Source of the DNA: Cyrtodaria siliqua
Taxonomy: Eukaryota; Mollusca; Bivalvia; Adapedonta; Hiatellidae
Length of the DNA: 64,000 nt
Direction of reading: 5' to 3'
NCBI GenBank assembly: GCA_037043455.1
Contig: JAWPHD010000290.1
Location: 124,001-188,000 of the forward strand
The notes below the pieces were generated by a model, which saw only the letters and a list, made by a program, of their open reading frames with translations, was not told the origin of the DNA and searched no databases. A program made the position numbers and the translations under genes. Shown here in pieces: positions 1 to 11,942 of the stretch (position 1 is its first letter; the number at the start of each line of letters is the position of its first letter).

Positions 1-304
1 AGTGGTAGAAGTATCTCGCAGTTAATATTAAATGACCATTATTCTACAATTTTGGATGATCTTCTCAAATAGCAGATATAATATTATCTTACTGAGGTAT
101 ATCGTAGGCGGGGATACTTTACTGACCAATTGAATAAAGGTGTAGAAATCCAATAAGATGATTGCACGTGGTGCAGGTATATATTGGGATGTTTACTTGC
201 GAGAGGAGGATATGTAAAAGAATGGACAGTGAGTCTGTTAAAATTATTATACCACTATACGATCATACATTAAAATGGGGGTAGTTTTAAAAGGTTATTA
301 ATAT

Positions 305-790
305 GTGTAGTAAGGAGCACGGACTTGTTCTTTATTAATGCCCTGGTGACATAGTGTCACACGGATTGATTAGTTAAAACATTTGGCCGCCAGAGGGCGG
401 GGCTTAATTTTGCTATATTTTTATATGGAATACTTATACAATCTTCTCTCGTCTGAAACGACTTCATCGATTTAAAAATAATTCTCAGAAATGATGTTTG
501 AGTGACCCTCTACCGAGATTGATCAAGCCGGGTTGATTCTTTAAAAAACATGGCCGCTAGGGGCTGGGGCTTATTGTTACTATATTTCTATATATAAAAC
601 TTTAAAAATCTTCTTGTCCTAAACCGCTTGATGGATTTCAAAATAATGTCAAAGAAATTATGTTTTGGTGATACTTTACCAAGATAGTTCAAGCCGGGAT
701 TATTCGTCAAATATATGGCCGCCAGGGGACGGGGCAGTTTCCCTATATAACTATATCAGAAACGTCTAAAATATTCTTGTCTTAAACCAC
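305..790. repeat. Three diverged tandem units of about 167 bp with a GGCCGC box
   Basis: Three units are centred on GC-rich boxes (tggccgccagagggcgggg at about 383, similar boxes at about 550 and 717). Each box is followed by a TATA-like AT-rich run and a conserved 'cttgtc/cgtc taaaccactt' stretch. Spacing is close to 167 bp and the units differ at many positions. This GGCCGC-GGGGCTTA box resembles a common bivalve repeat (family recalled, not searched). No coding frame. Confidence 0.65.
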
Positions 791-1994
791 TCACACGCCT
801 AACAAACGCTCTCTTGATGCTGACGTCTGCACCGTTAGCGGATATCCGGTGCTGCCGTTGAGCGCTACTTTTTGATGGAAACAAGGTAAATTGTCATGTT
901 GATGGGGATGGTTCCCGTTGCCAAAGCCGGTTGGATGGTTGTATCCGTCTGTTCGTGCCAAGTAAGTGTATATATAGTTTTTCCGATGTTTACTACGCTA
1001 TTGGTGTATGTTTTGTGAAAATATATTTTTTAAAGATAAAAATCGAAAAGGCGAACAGGCATTGCTAAAAAATCGAAAAGGGGGAAAACTCTTCTTCGTA
1101 TAACCGGAAGTGACGTCATTGGGAACAAAAAATTCCATTAGTACATAGGGAAAGCACGCAAAAACAGTATAGTGTGTCTGAAAATGTCTGAATTAAACTG
1201 TTTTCATCGAAATACTGACAATAAGTCACCGGCAACACCGCATATCTTGGTACAGTTACGCTTCTCAACTTTTATAATTGGTAACCCATTTTTTTTTAAA
1301 ATAACACTTATTCTAAAACCTGTACTAATATAATAGCTAGTAACATTATCAATTTTCTGCCTTGTTATAGATTTTGTCATGTTTCTTTTGAATCCAGAGA
1401 CCGATATATCTCTATGAAGAAATACGAAACACAAACTGTTATTCAGAGAGCTAAAATACACAATTTAAAGAAACTGATCATGAATGCACCGGATGAATCA
1501 GGACAGACGACCAAACAAATTGTCTAATGGTTTATAGACAGATTTATGCATACAACAATAGGACCCATATTGCTCTATTGGCTGGAATAATATGGACATA
1601 ATCAAATAAAATGTTTTCACTAGATCATATGAGCGCAATCTAGTTGTTTCAAATACATGTCAAAGTGGTTATTAAATAAACATTCCCAGTAAGTTTTGTA
1701 AAGTTCAGATGAAAAATTAAGGAGCTAGTGTTCACAGAGCAAAATAACGCATGTTTTCAATAGTCAAGTTTATTATATACCATCTGTGCTCAAGTTTGGT
1801 GAAGATCATAATTATGCAACATTGAGGTTCTCAAGCATTAAACAAGGCAAACTAAAGCATTTTCTTTCTTTAAATCAGTTGCAAGGACTATATAACGTGG
1901 GTGTTATTTTTTATGATACATGTATTATGTGGTTTTGGAACCTCATTTTGCATTAATATAAGGATTCTGACCAAGTTTAGTAAAGCTACCTAAA
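791..1994. other. No gene seen; CRE-like sites and a possible exon-like GC patch
   Basis: About 800-970 is less AT-rich than its surroundings and holds potential splice donors (caag|gtaaat near 885, gccaa|gtaagtg near 960), but I could not build a convincing exon. A CRE-like TGACGTCA lies near 1112. The rest is AT-rich sequence without a supported frame; the short open frame at 1204-1461 (-) looks accidental. Confidence 0.4.
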
Positions 1995-2432
1995 ATGAAT
2001 ATTATTAATAACGATACGTGCAGCTTTTGCAATAATGCGCCTGAAACTATCCAACATCTGTTTTGGAACTGTGGAACAGTAAAAGAGTTCTGGTCAAAAC
2101 TTCAAACTTATATTACAGACAAATGCAATACAGCATTCGTAACTTTAACAGAAACAGATATTTTATTTGTAAATTGTAAATTTGATACAGTTTTGAGTAA
2201 AATCATGCAAGCAAAACTTTACATTTATCAAAACAAGATGCAATGTCAAATTCCACAGCTTAACCTTTTTAAAACGTATATAATATCTTTGTACAAAGTT
2301 GAGAAACTAATCGCATATAAAAACTTAAAAATTGATAAGAAAAGTATGATAATGGACCTTTGGAAACGGCCGAGCACGACACATACGAAATATTGCAGTC
2401 TCGGTTTGATTGAGACTGTTCATGAGCGGTAG
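1995..2432 (+). pseudogene. 5'-truncated LINE ORF2 C-terminus (zinc-binding tail)
   Basis: A 145-codon open frame starts with a C-x2-C ... H-x4-C finger (CSFCNN ... QHLFWNC at about residues 9-26) followed by a V..FW motif. In non-LTR retrotransposons, and especially the L1/Tx1-like ones, this zf-RVT module sits after the reverse transcriptase at the end of ORF2. The RT itself is absent: the sequence just upstream is non-coding, so the copy is 5'-truncated, as LINE copies usually are. The remainder is lysine-rich and ends 'MDLWKRP' before a short tail. The apparent Met start is a consequence of truncation. The module type is secure; the clade is inference. Confidence 0.7.
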
Positions 2433-2455
2433 TGAAATATGCTGGCTACCGCTCA
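2423..2455. other. 10-bp perfect stem-loop at the LINE stop codon
   Basis: tgagcggtag (2423-2432) pairs perfectly with ctaccgctca (2446-2455) around a 13-nt loop. It overlaps the end of the LINE frame. It may be a 3'-UTR structure recognised by the LINE reverse transcriptase (inference). Confidence 0.5.
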
Positions 2456-4551
2456 CGCCATCTAGCCCCGGAAACCATGTGGAGTCAATACCATGCTATA
2501 TGTGGACCTGGAGTACAAAGTTCATTTACCTAGTTGATTTTTTCAGTATCAAACTGTAGCAAATAAATTTAATGTTTGTATTCTTTTTTTATTCTGGGAC
2601 ATGCAAAGCTTATCTTACTATCAGAAATAACATACCCTTGCTTATATCTTGGTATTTCCTAATCAACCTTCTTGTTTTTTTAGAAAAAATAATAATTTTG
2701 GAAGTTATGTATATTAATCCTTTAAAACATTCCTGAAACATTGTTCCTTGATAATGGATTTATATACAGATTTATTACACAGGATGGGTTATTGTTTCTT
2801 TTTCTTTCTAAAAACAAAATATGAGAACAAACTCAGTGAGCCTCTGAGTAGAGGCAATGCATAGATTTCATAATATAAAATAATGTTTATTTTTTATACT
2901 ATAACATTAAAATTATCTGTGTAAAATAAGTCTGTATGTATTGACAATGTGGGTTGTACACTGGGTTTTGAAACAAATATTCTTTACATTTATTATTGTC
3001 TTTTTCTCCAGAGTTTATAGAGACTCGCTGCAATCTTATAGCTTCCATATATTCCCTATATAGCAATCATACTATATTTTTCACCAATATTGTTTTGGAA
3101 ATACCTCTGGATTGCAGTGGGGCTTTTTTTTCTTTTACACTCTGTTAAAATTGTACATTGTATAATATACTTCTATAATTGTAAAGAATAAGAAAACCTC
3201 CCCATGTATTCTGTCTCTGATTACAATATATGCATTTATTCACTTGATCATATTTCCTATTACTTTATTTACAAACTAATAGATGCATATTACATGTTTT
3301 TTATGTAAGGTTTGTTGACACCCCGACCCTCACAAATCTATTACGGGGTGAATAAATGGATCACCAATAATCTTGTGATTGAAATTTAAAAAAAAAAACG
3401 TTTAGTAAAGCTGAGATGACAAAGGTGCTGAAGTGTTAAGGCAAACACATAACATTTTTCATGAAACAAGGTCCATAACTCTATAGTGTTTCTTTACCGA
3501 TATGTAGTTGTTTTCAAACGTGTTAGAGCTTTCATCGATACAAAGGCCCTGACAAATTTTGATTAAGCTAGATGCAATATGAATGTACTTGAGTGCTAAA
3601 AACAACAAATAACAGACGGACGCACAGATAACGGACAACATACCACATGACATAAGCCGGGCGAGTAAAACAGTATAAACTAGTTTATTATAAAGAAGGG
3701 GTAAAAAGGAATAATTGCTTTTATTACCAGGTACTAGCTATAATATCATAAGGTCTTACTTTCTGAAATAAGCTGTATTAATTATTTACCATACGATGAT
3801 GACAGAGGACAACCGATTTCAAACTGTGAATAGCAAATAGGAAAAGGAACTTCGGGGATTCTGACATTTTCAATTTTATATATTTCTATTTTTTATTTTA
3901 CAGATAATAGTACTACGTTTCCAATGATGAAATACCCCTAGCAGATTATTTTTGATGATTGAATATGAAATTCACCTCGTTATGCGTCAATAAAGATAAT
4001 ACATTCATATATGGAGCACTATAATGAATATATAGCACTATTGAAACAATATATGTCACAAGATTGTATAAAAGGAGAGAAAAAAACAACGCCTATTGTT
4101 GTTTTTTGTATATCAGGGGATATAAGTATACTGTCAAGCATTTCTGTGCTGCGAGAAAAGTGAATATGCTGTTTGGCCAATTTAAAACCGAATAAATTAA
4201 CTAAACTAGGGAATAATGCACAGGCTTGCATTACATTAGTCGACCGAAAGAATAGACAGAAGAAGATAGTGTTGTATTATATGTATACATGTAAGTCTTA
4301 TATTTATTTACATCTACTACAACACTTCTCTTCACGTTGCGCCTCTCGCTCGGCGAGATTAGAGAATCAAGGTACTTGAAGTACTGTGAGTATGTGGAAG
4401 TTAAAATTATGAGGACATTTAAAGCGAGGAAATGAAAAGATAAACACTTTAAAAGTGATCACCTCAAATGATAACAAACACTCCATCAAATCAGGGCACA
4501 GCAGGGGCAATTTAGAGTTATTTTCCTTTGTTATTTTATTCATGCATATAG
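2456..4551. other. AT-rich DNA, no gene seen
   Basis: The first part is probably the LINE 3' UTR (no clear end found). Beyond it are AT-rich runs and only short accidental open frames. I see no splice-bounded exon, no RNA gene and no clear repeat. Confidence 0.4.
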
Positions 4552-5798
4552 GTGTAGCACACCCATTGCAATACAGGAAGAGTCGGCCTGGGGTAGTCGC
4601 ATAATGGCGTCAATAAATAATTCTCATTTCTTTTTGTAAAAAAAGGCATTTTCACTAATTTAAAGTGTTATTTTTGGTTTATATCACATTGTTGATCTAT
4701 TTGTTACATTTTTCAAGCATTGCCATGTTAAAATTGTGATCTGTGAATTGTCATTTTCTCTCACTTATTCTTACTTAACTGGCATTTTTCCTTTTGGAAT
4801 GATTATTTATCTTCAAAAAAACACTTTACAATCTTTTCAAACCGGTTTTGAATATCTTTTTGCTATTTTTCACCGCCGAAAGCCGTAATTTGGAGTTTCA
4901 GATTTTTTAAGTCTTTAAATGATGGCCTGGAGAAACACTTTCCACTAAAACTAGGCTTGTTTGGTATCAACATGTAGATATGTGTATTTGCCATCATTAT
5001 TTAGCACTACTATTTTTAAAATCCTGCTTTTATAGGTATGTCACCACAAAATCCTTCCCCTTACCCCCTAAAATTGGATTTACTGAGATAATGTCAAAGA
5101 GAACTGAAGGAAGATTATGCTGCCCAATCATTAAAACTTGGCTTTAAATCACAAAGCTAGTACCAGACTTGCATTTAGGAGTATTTGTGATGCCTGTATA
5201 TTCATATAGTGTTACCAAATTAAGGTATGATGCCACCAAAAGTGAAAAATTGCCTTAAAAATTGGATGCTGGCATGAAAATCCGCACATTTTGCATTCAA
5301 AGAGCAGTCACTGTTTTGGTAGCTAAACCTCTTGATTTTTTCATGTTTATTGACTATATGAAGCATTTAATCCATAAGTTCAAGTATAGGTATGCCCAAT
5401 GCCATTTTATAAAACAGTTAAGGCAGGTTAAAACTGAAAAAAGTACGCTGATTTTTGTCGCTGTCGACCGCTCTGTTCTCTTTTGAAACGCGTATATCTT
5501 GATCGATTCTAGTCGATTCTCGAAAACTTTTCAATCTTTAATGCGTTATAGTCTAGGCTTTGTCAGAATAGCTGCTTTGAAAATTCGCTCATAGTTAAGT
5601 ATTCGTATAGTTGTAGCACACCAATTGCAATACAGGAAGAGTCGGCCTGGGGTAGTCGCATAATGGCGTCAATAAATAATTCTCATTTCTTTTTGTAAAA
5701 AAAGGCATTTTCACTAATTTAAAGTGCTATTTTTGGTTTATATCACATTGTTGATCTATTTGTTACATTTTTCAAGCATTGCCATGTTAAAATTGTGA
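4552..5798. mobile_element. 1.25-kb element bounded by 188-bp near-identical direct repeats
   Basis: 4552-4739 and 5611-5798 are almost identical (by eye only a few substitutions), both beginning near 'tgtagcacacc' and ending 'ccatgttaaaattgtga'. They enclose about 870 bp without a coding frame. The form resembles a small non-autonomous element with terminal direct repeats (TRIM-like) or two insertions of one short repeat. No target-site duplication is clear. The interior 4830-5260 belongs to a second diverged family also seen at 8700-9080. Confidence 0.6.
4830..5260 (+). repeat. Diverged dispersed repeat, copy A
   Basis: An ordered series of short matches is shared with 8700-9080: 'agccgtaatt.tgagtttca', 'tatcaac.tgtag', 'accac.aaat..ttcccc', 'aaggta.gat.ccacca'. 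Same order and similar spacing argue for common descent rather than chance. No coding frame. Confidence 0.45.
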
Positions 5799-6376
5799 GT
5801 TTTTAATTTATTTTGCTTATTTGGAAATGAGTGTATGAATACAATATTATGGCATCTCAGTGTTTATGTTTTTAACGGGACCATTCATTCATGAGACAAG
5901 TTCTTTCTTAGAAGATACATGACCCCCATTTTTCTGTGGATTTTTTGGCAGCATATGTGTCATTTGTGATGAGAATGTAAGTTATTCATTTCTAATTTGG
6001 GCCTAGATATGAATGACAACATGGCATTTAAATTTTAATTCACACACAACTCAATGCATCAAACAATGGGTGTGTTACACCTTTAATGTCAGTTAATGAT
6101 ACTTTCATTCCAATTTTCTCTTTAAGTACGTAGTGAGCTTTCATTCGGCGAGCATTCATCGGTTCTACCTATATTGCTTGTTTTATTTGATTAAAACAAA
6201 AGCTTGGCGATTACACATTGAAGCATATATAATGAAGTAATTAATTGCAACCTTCATTTGTTGTATACAAGTCTTATTTTTTTAACAGATCACGGTCACC
6301 ATTTATTTAAAGGTGATATGTCCCACCATTGTAGTGTAAGCATTATCTCTAAACAATAGTTACCATTTCCAATGAC
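5799..6376. other. AT-rich DNA, no gene seen
   Basis: No supported frame, exon or repeat. Confidence 0.35.
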
Positions 6377-6500
6377 ATGGTATTCGTGTAGGTAAGACCA
6401 TGTTTATGTATGGTCAACACTGTTCTGATACTGACATCAGTCAAGAGCATGGTCTTCGTGTAGGTAAGATCCCGTTTCTGTATGGTCAACAGTGTTTTGA
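6377..6500. repeat. Two tandem 72-bp units
   Basis: 'catggt.ttcgtgtaggtaag' followed by 'tatggtcaaca.tgtt' occurs at about 6377 and again at about 6449, a period of 72 bp with scattered substitutions. Confidence 0.55.
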
Positions 6501-6628
6501 TTCAACTGCAAGTTGTTATCTTTGATTACATAGAAGTGTGTAGTAAAAGAACTTCCGTCGACTACTCGTGAAAGACTTCAAAGACTTTTTCTCGGATTTT
6601 TCTAAATAAATATTAACAAGAACATGAT

Positions 6629-6696
6629 GTCTCTTTCTCTCTCTCTTCCAATTGTTTATGAAATGTGTTCTCTCTCTCTCTCTCTCACTCTCTCTA

Positions 6697-6731
<35 letters not shown>
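6629..6731. repeat. Interrupted (TC)n microsatellite
   Basis: Long CT runs are broken by a few non-CT bases; the purest tract is about 6700-6730. Confidence 0.9.
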
Positions 6732-6733
<2 letters not shown>

Positions 6734-6814
6734 TATATGATACTTAAAAATAATAAATGTAATGCCCATGATCTTCATATTGAGCTTTACTTATATTTTA
6801 TTTCTTATTAATTT

Positions 6815-7240
6815 GCTACAAGAAATTCAATTAATGGCCAGTCATTTTATTTTAATGGTCACGCTAAAAATGTTAAAACAATTAATGGTCATCATATTAT
6901 AATGGCAATTAAAAATAAATAACAGTAACTGATAACGACCATTATTATTACAATTAATGGGCATTATTTCAATTGAAACATAAACTAATGGGGCATTAAT
7001 TTGTTAATGGCTCAAAGTTAATACCACAAGTTATAAATATCTTTTTTAATGGGATAAATAATGGTTCAGTTACCTATTAATGACCAATAATTTAATATTA
7101 ATGACCATTATTTCTTTATTAATGGTACAGAACAGAGTTGCCATTAATTATTCAAAATAATTAATGCCCATATCTAATGGGTTTGATGATTGTAATGGCA
7201 TTTTCATGGTATTTAATGGCATGTTAATGGTTTTGATTTG
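6815..7240. repeat. Block saturated with the word ATTAATGG in both orientations
   Basis: Over about 420 bp the words ttaatgg, aatggc, aatggtc and their complements ccattaa, gaccatt recur more than twenty times at irregular spacing and in both orientations. There is no fixed period, so it is not an ordinary satellite. Two other blocks in the window have the same architecture with different words (62230-62640 and 63757-64000). Confidence 0.6.
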
Positions 7241-8190
7241 CAGTAGTATATGTAGACGGATAGCGATATTGGCAGAAGACCTAAACCTTTCTACAATTTA
7301 GCATACGTTTACCCGATGACGTGCTAAGATAATAGAACACAAATTCAACATTAAATTACTTTTATGTTACCTCATTTATTAATTTACTCCTCAACGCCGG
7401 TTGAATCGGCGAATAAAACTTGCTCGGAGACGTCAGGGTTCGGCACTTCTCATTTTTGTAAGTAAATATTGTTAATACCGCTGTTTTTTTATATTGTCCG
7501 TCTGTTCTCCAAATCAACGAAAAAGAAACCAAAGGATGGACTTCCCACGAATCCAACACAAAATGTTACTCGGCAGCGGTCCACACACACTTCAAATCTT
7601 AATCATTAACCTGATTTGGAAAACGGAAGAAACTGATATTATTATAATTTCCTTTTGTATGCACACGTTTGCACCCAGCAAACGGCATTGTTAACACGTA
7701 CCATAAAACGTAATCCTACACAGACAATGCTATATGACTTAATACGGAAACGCTAATCGCTTCTAGTACCAATGACGTCACAGGTCTCGTGACACTTACC
7801 TGTCTTCAAAATGGGCGAAACTCGGAGCGTGTGCGCTATGAGGTATAATTGGATACTGTGACAAACCGGGACAACCAATAAGTGTGATATTTGACGATAT
7901 ATGCTCAAAAGACACGCTATAGTTAACCTTTAAGGAGGTACCAATGAACGATTTGATTTACAGATTTCGGGCATTTGGGACTTGGATTATATATTTAATG
8001 ATATAGAACGCAACTAAGGTTAGCAAAGTAATGTTAGAGTAGTAAAGGTTGACAATAACGACAGTGAAGACTCACCTCTAAGCCAACCGGATCGTTCATG
8101 AAGCAGTTGTACCCGACAGTTGGACTTGACGATGAATTTTGATACATAGAGTTAAATTACCACGAGTTTTTCAATACGGGATATCAATCC
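7241..8190. other. No gene seen; CRE-like site and possible promoter
   Basis: A TGACGTCA palindrome near 7773 precedes an ATG context at about 7811 (atgggcgaaactcggagc) ending at a possible donor (atgag|gtataa). This could be a short first exon but no downstream exon was found. Low confidence. Confidence 0.2.
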
Positions 8191-8193
8191 CGA

Positions 8194-8261
8194 GTGAAAA
8201 TACGTCCGCATAAACAAACGTGTGCGTTATCATGAGTTTGTTTATTCGGACGTATTTTCAC
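8194..8261. repeat. 26-bp hairpin, one mismatch
   Basis: gtgaaaatacgtccgcataa (from 8194) and its continuation to 8219 pair with 8236-8261 around a 16-nt loop, with one mismatch. It directly abuts the 8279 dispersed repeat. It may be the end of a foldback element. Confidence 0.65.
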
Positions 8262-8278
8262 GAGCAATCAGTTATTTT

Positions 8279-8562
8279 AACATTTTCGAAATTTCGACTC
8301 TATGCTTACACTATGTGAGCAATGAAAACAGTCAATCAATGAAAACAGCCGTACCCTTGACCTGTTTAATAAACAAACAAGAACTTTCTTACATGTATTG
8401 TGACCTCACCTTTTCTGGTGATTTTTCAAGTGGAAAATTAGTTTTCTATATGAACATTACACTGCTGCATTATCCATACTTGAGTAAAATTTGCAGCAAA
8501 TCATTAATATATGACACTTTAACATTGGTGTCTATGGAGAAAATAATTAGTGGTATAATACC
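8279..8562. repeat. 280-bp dispersed direct repeat, left copy
   Basis: This is nearly identical to 11943-12223 (from 'aacattttcgaaatttcgac' to 'ttagtggtataata'), with a handful of substitutions and short indels. The two copies lie in the same orientation on either side of Penelope-like copy 1. Open frames inside it are fortuitous. Confidence 0.75.
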
Positions 8563-8699
8563 TATAAGAGATACGCAGTAAGGACTCGTTCAGATTCGTA
8601 CTAGGGACACTTTTCCGATAACAATTGCTAAAATAGGCTCAGAAATAAGTTTTCCATAGTTTTTTTACATAGGTTTTGAGCGTGTTTAGTCCAATTTTG

Positions 8700-9080
8700 T
8701 TTATAAAAGCCGTAATTTTGAGTTTCAATTTTACTTCGTGTTTAAAATGACGTGTTTGTGAAGTGTTTGCAATTGAACTATGTATTTTTGTATCAACCTG
8801 TAGCGTTGAAAGTGTGCAACATGTTTACATCAATTAAATCTGCATGGCAACATGTTTGGTAGGCATGAAACCACTAAATGTTTCCCCTACCCACCTAAAA
8901 CATGATACTGTGAAAAAATGAAGATTGTGTAAAAGGTAAAATATTATTCCTTATCATTCAAACTCGACTTGGTAGCGTTCAACTAATATCAATTTTGATT
9001 TTAGCGATATTTTTGACATTATTGAGCTCGTATTCGCTACTATAATAAGGTAGGATACCACCAATTTTGAGTAATGTGCT
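8700..9080 (+). repeat. Diverged dispersed repeat, copy B
   Basis: Collinear short matches with 4830-5260: 'aaagccgtaatttt', 'gtatcaacctgtag', 'accactaaatgtttcccc', 'taaggtaggataccacca'. Non-coding. Confidence 0.45.
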
Positions 9081-9194
9081 TAAAAAGACATAAATTGACA
9101 TATTCATCGTCCTAACTGAACTGGTAATTTTGATATTGTTGATAAACGTATTCGGCATTTGTTTTCGAAAGGTCCTAAATATAGATAACCTTCA

Positions 9195-11470
9195 ACTATT
9201 GATTTTAATGCCTGTCGTGGCCAGATCGCCCACTCCATTGAAGATTTTAGTATAAAATGGTGTCGTAGAGAACATGCGGACCCAAACTCGCTTTCTACTT
9301 GGAAAAAGTCTATTCTTAAAATTATAGATACACGTATTAACTTTTATAATGCTAACCCCTCTTTACTACCTCCGAGACCTAGGTTTTCCTTTCGTAATCT
9401 AAAATCGGGAATTCAGGAATTTCATAATAAATTTGTTTTAGTTACTGCAGATTAAGCAGATAATAATGTAATTATTGTTTGACGCCTACATTACGTCAAT
9501 GTTTTATCTCTGGAACTCGGCAGCACAAATTCGTATACTCCAGTTAATTCTACTGAGGATGATGTTGTTTCCGCACATATGACTCGGTGCACTACTTTCA
9601 AGGCTGGTGTAAACGATAAGCAAAATAAACTGCCTACCATGTACTGGATTCCTAAATTACATAAAAAGCCGTATAAGGCTAGCTTTATTTCTAATTCTAG
9701 TGCCTGCACCACAACAAACATCTCCAAACGTTTAACTTCTTGTCTTACTGCCGTTAAAGATCACGTTAAACTATATTGTGATAAAACTTATGAAAACTCT
9801 GGGATTAATTTATTTTGGCCTATAAAAAATTCAGGAGACGTTCTTGATAAATTTTTCAATAAAGGTCAACTTTCATCAATAAGTACTTATGACTTCTCTA
9901 CACTATATACAACCTTACCACATCATCTTATTAAAGACAAGCTTATTTCTCTTATTCAAAAAACATTCGCTAGAGATAATACTACATTTTTGGCATGTAA
10001 TAATATTAAAGTGTTTTTCACTAACGGCAGTTTAGACAATTATACTATGTGGACTTGCTATGAAGTTTGTGAAGCACTCATCTTCCTATTAGATAATATT
10101 TTCGTCAGGTATGGTACCACCGTTTATAGACAAATTGTTGGTATCCCTATGGGTACGAACTGTGCACCACTTGTTGCAGATTTGTTTTTATTTTGCTATG
10201 AAAGGGATTTAATGTTGAGTCTTTCACCAGATACCAAGGCAGATGTTATTGAAGCTTTTAATGACACCTCTCGGTATCTGGATGACATACTGAACATTGA
10301 CAACCCTTTCTTTCCAACTATGGTTCATAATATTTATCCTAAAGAACTTCGGCTTTATCTGATAATAACGCTTCTTTTCTTGATTTAGATCTCTCGATTG
10401 AAAATGGTAAAATAATTAGCAAACTCTATGACAAGTGAGATGGTTTTGATTTTGACATTGTTAATTATCCCCACTTGGATGGGGATGTTCCCCGAGCAAC
10501 TTCTTATGGGGATTATCTGTCTAAACTTATTCGTTTTTCTAGAGCTTGTACTCGAGTACTCGAGTTGAGGACTTTAATATTCGTAATCTTTGTATAACTA
10601 AAAAGCTACTCAATCAGGGTTACCGTTACCATAAACTTCGTAAATCCTTTGCAAAATTTTATTATCGTAACCCTGATCTTCTTTCCAAATATAAATGTAA
10701 GTTAAGGACTCTTCTGCGACAAAGACTATCACAACCTGACTTCTATGGTGATGTGATTTATAAACTTCGTAAGATTCTTGGTCATGATCACTTTCATACT
10801 ATCTTTGTTAAACTTGTTAAAACGTTTATCAAAAGAGGTTATGACCCTATCATTTTGCAACGTACTGCATGCTTGGTGGTGGACCCTTTTACAGTTCTCC
10901 TCTATGCTTTCCTCCTTAATTGTACGATGACCGGACAGGCTGTGGACCCTATGATGACGCCTATCTAAAGCTTGGGACGGTGGCGTTTGATGTTTGTCCA
11001 TGATCTTTCTTGTCGTGCGCTTAATGGTGTATTCTCTTACTGCTCTGGCTTCTGCCAAGTCAATGAGTACCTTCATTGTGGCTTTCTAGGCTATTGTTTT
11101 TTTGTATTATATTTACACGAGCATATTTGTGTTTTACTTATATTGCCTATTGATGCTGCCTTGTTGGTTAGAGATTAGATCATGGCGGGGATGTCTTTAT
11201 TTACACTGTCCTGTTTTAATGGGATGACAGTAGGGTAAGTGTGAGGTTTGGTGCACCCTAGAACCGGTTTAAACCCCCAGTGGCCTACTTTGCCACTGAC
11301 GGTTCCAAGGCGGTAGCCCTATTGTCAACCTTTTTGTGTTTGTGATGTCGTTTGCATTTTTTATTAATTTTGCCAATTCGTTTGTCTGTTTGCGTGTTTG
11401 TTTTTGTGTTTTGTGGTTGACTGTCGTCCTTGAATGCTGTATCTGTCCGATATTTTTATCCTTTCTTAAA
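9195..11470 (+). pseudogene. Penelope-like retroelement, copy 1 (reverse transcriptase, broken)
   Basis: The reading frame runs with interruptions from an N-terminal region (about 9195-9480) through the RT core to a conserved tail. Visible RT motifs: PKLHKKP (about 9650), YDFSTLYTT with the first catalytic Asp (about 9888), IPMGTNCAP (about 10145) and YLDDILN with the catalytic Asp pair (about 10275). The first motif and the YLDD context are typical of Penelope-like RTs. Breaks: in-frame TAA near 9453, TGA near 9481, a frame-shifting deletion near 10352 and a stop near 10436. After the RT comes a second open part (10546-10968) ending 'MMTPI'; I see no GIY-YIG nuclease domain. The 3' UTR includes the conserved tail core at about 11280-11335. 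The element is dead; the family call rests on motifs, not a search. Confidence 0.8.
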
Positions 11471-11942
11471 ATGCATATTTTATTAATGTCCATTGACTGT
11501 TCTAAACATTTGATCTATTTAATGTGGTTTATAGACAGGAAATGCCCTTTGGTATGACAATTCAGATAGTGTAAAAGTTAAAAACATATCTCTGACTTCT
11601 GTAGATTTCTGACTATTGTCCTTGGTATTCATAAGACCATATCTCCGCAAATAATCATTCGATTTGCATGAAGTAGTTGTTTTCAAGCTTGTTATGAAAA
11701 TGAGAACACAAAATCCTCATTTAAGAAACATCTGAACACGTTTTCTTCTCTTACAGGTTTACCACCACTAATGTCTTGTAAGCCTCCGAGCTGTAGTCGA
11801 ATGTAGTTCCTATAATAAAAAGTAATTCCTCCTTTTTTGATGAAAACGGGCATTATAAGTAGGGGAAAACTGCCCATTCCTATTCGATTTTTTGGTAGTA
11901 TGTATAAGAAGCGTATTAATAAGTTTTACTGGATCACTCATG
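11471..11942. other. Spacer between Penelope-like copy 1 and the right direct repeat
   Basis: AT-rich, with no supported frame. The 3' end of the Penelope-like copy is set near 11470 by comparison with the other tails, which all lose similarity about there. Confidence 0.4.

Noticed and set aside
9491..9727. Minus-strand 78-codon frame (and its twin at 54346-54582)
   Set aside because: Antisense shadow of the Penelope-like RT, present in both copies because the sequence is shared.
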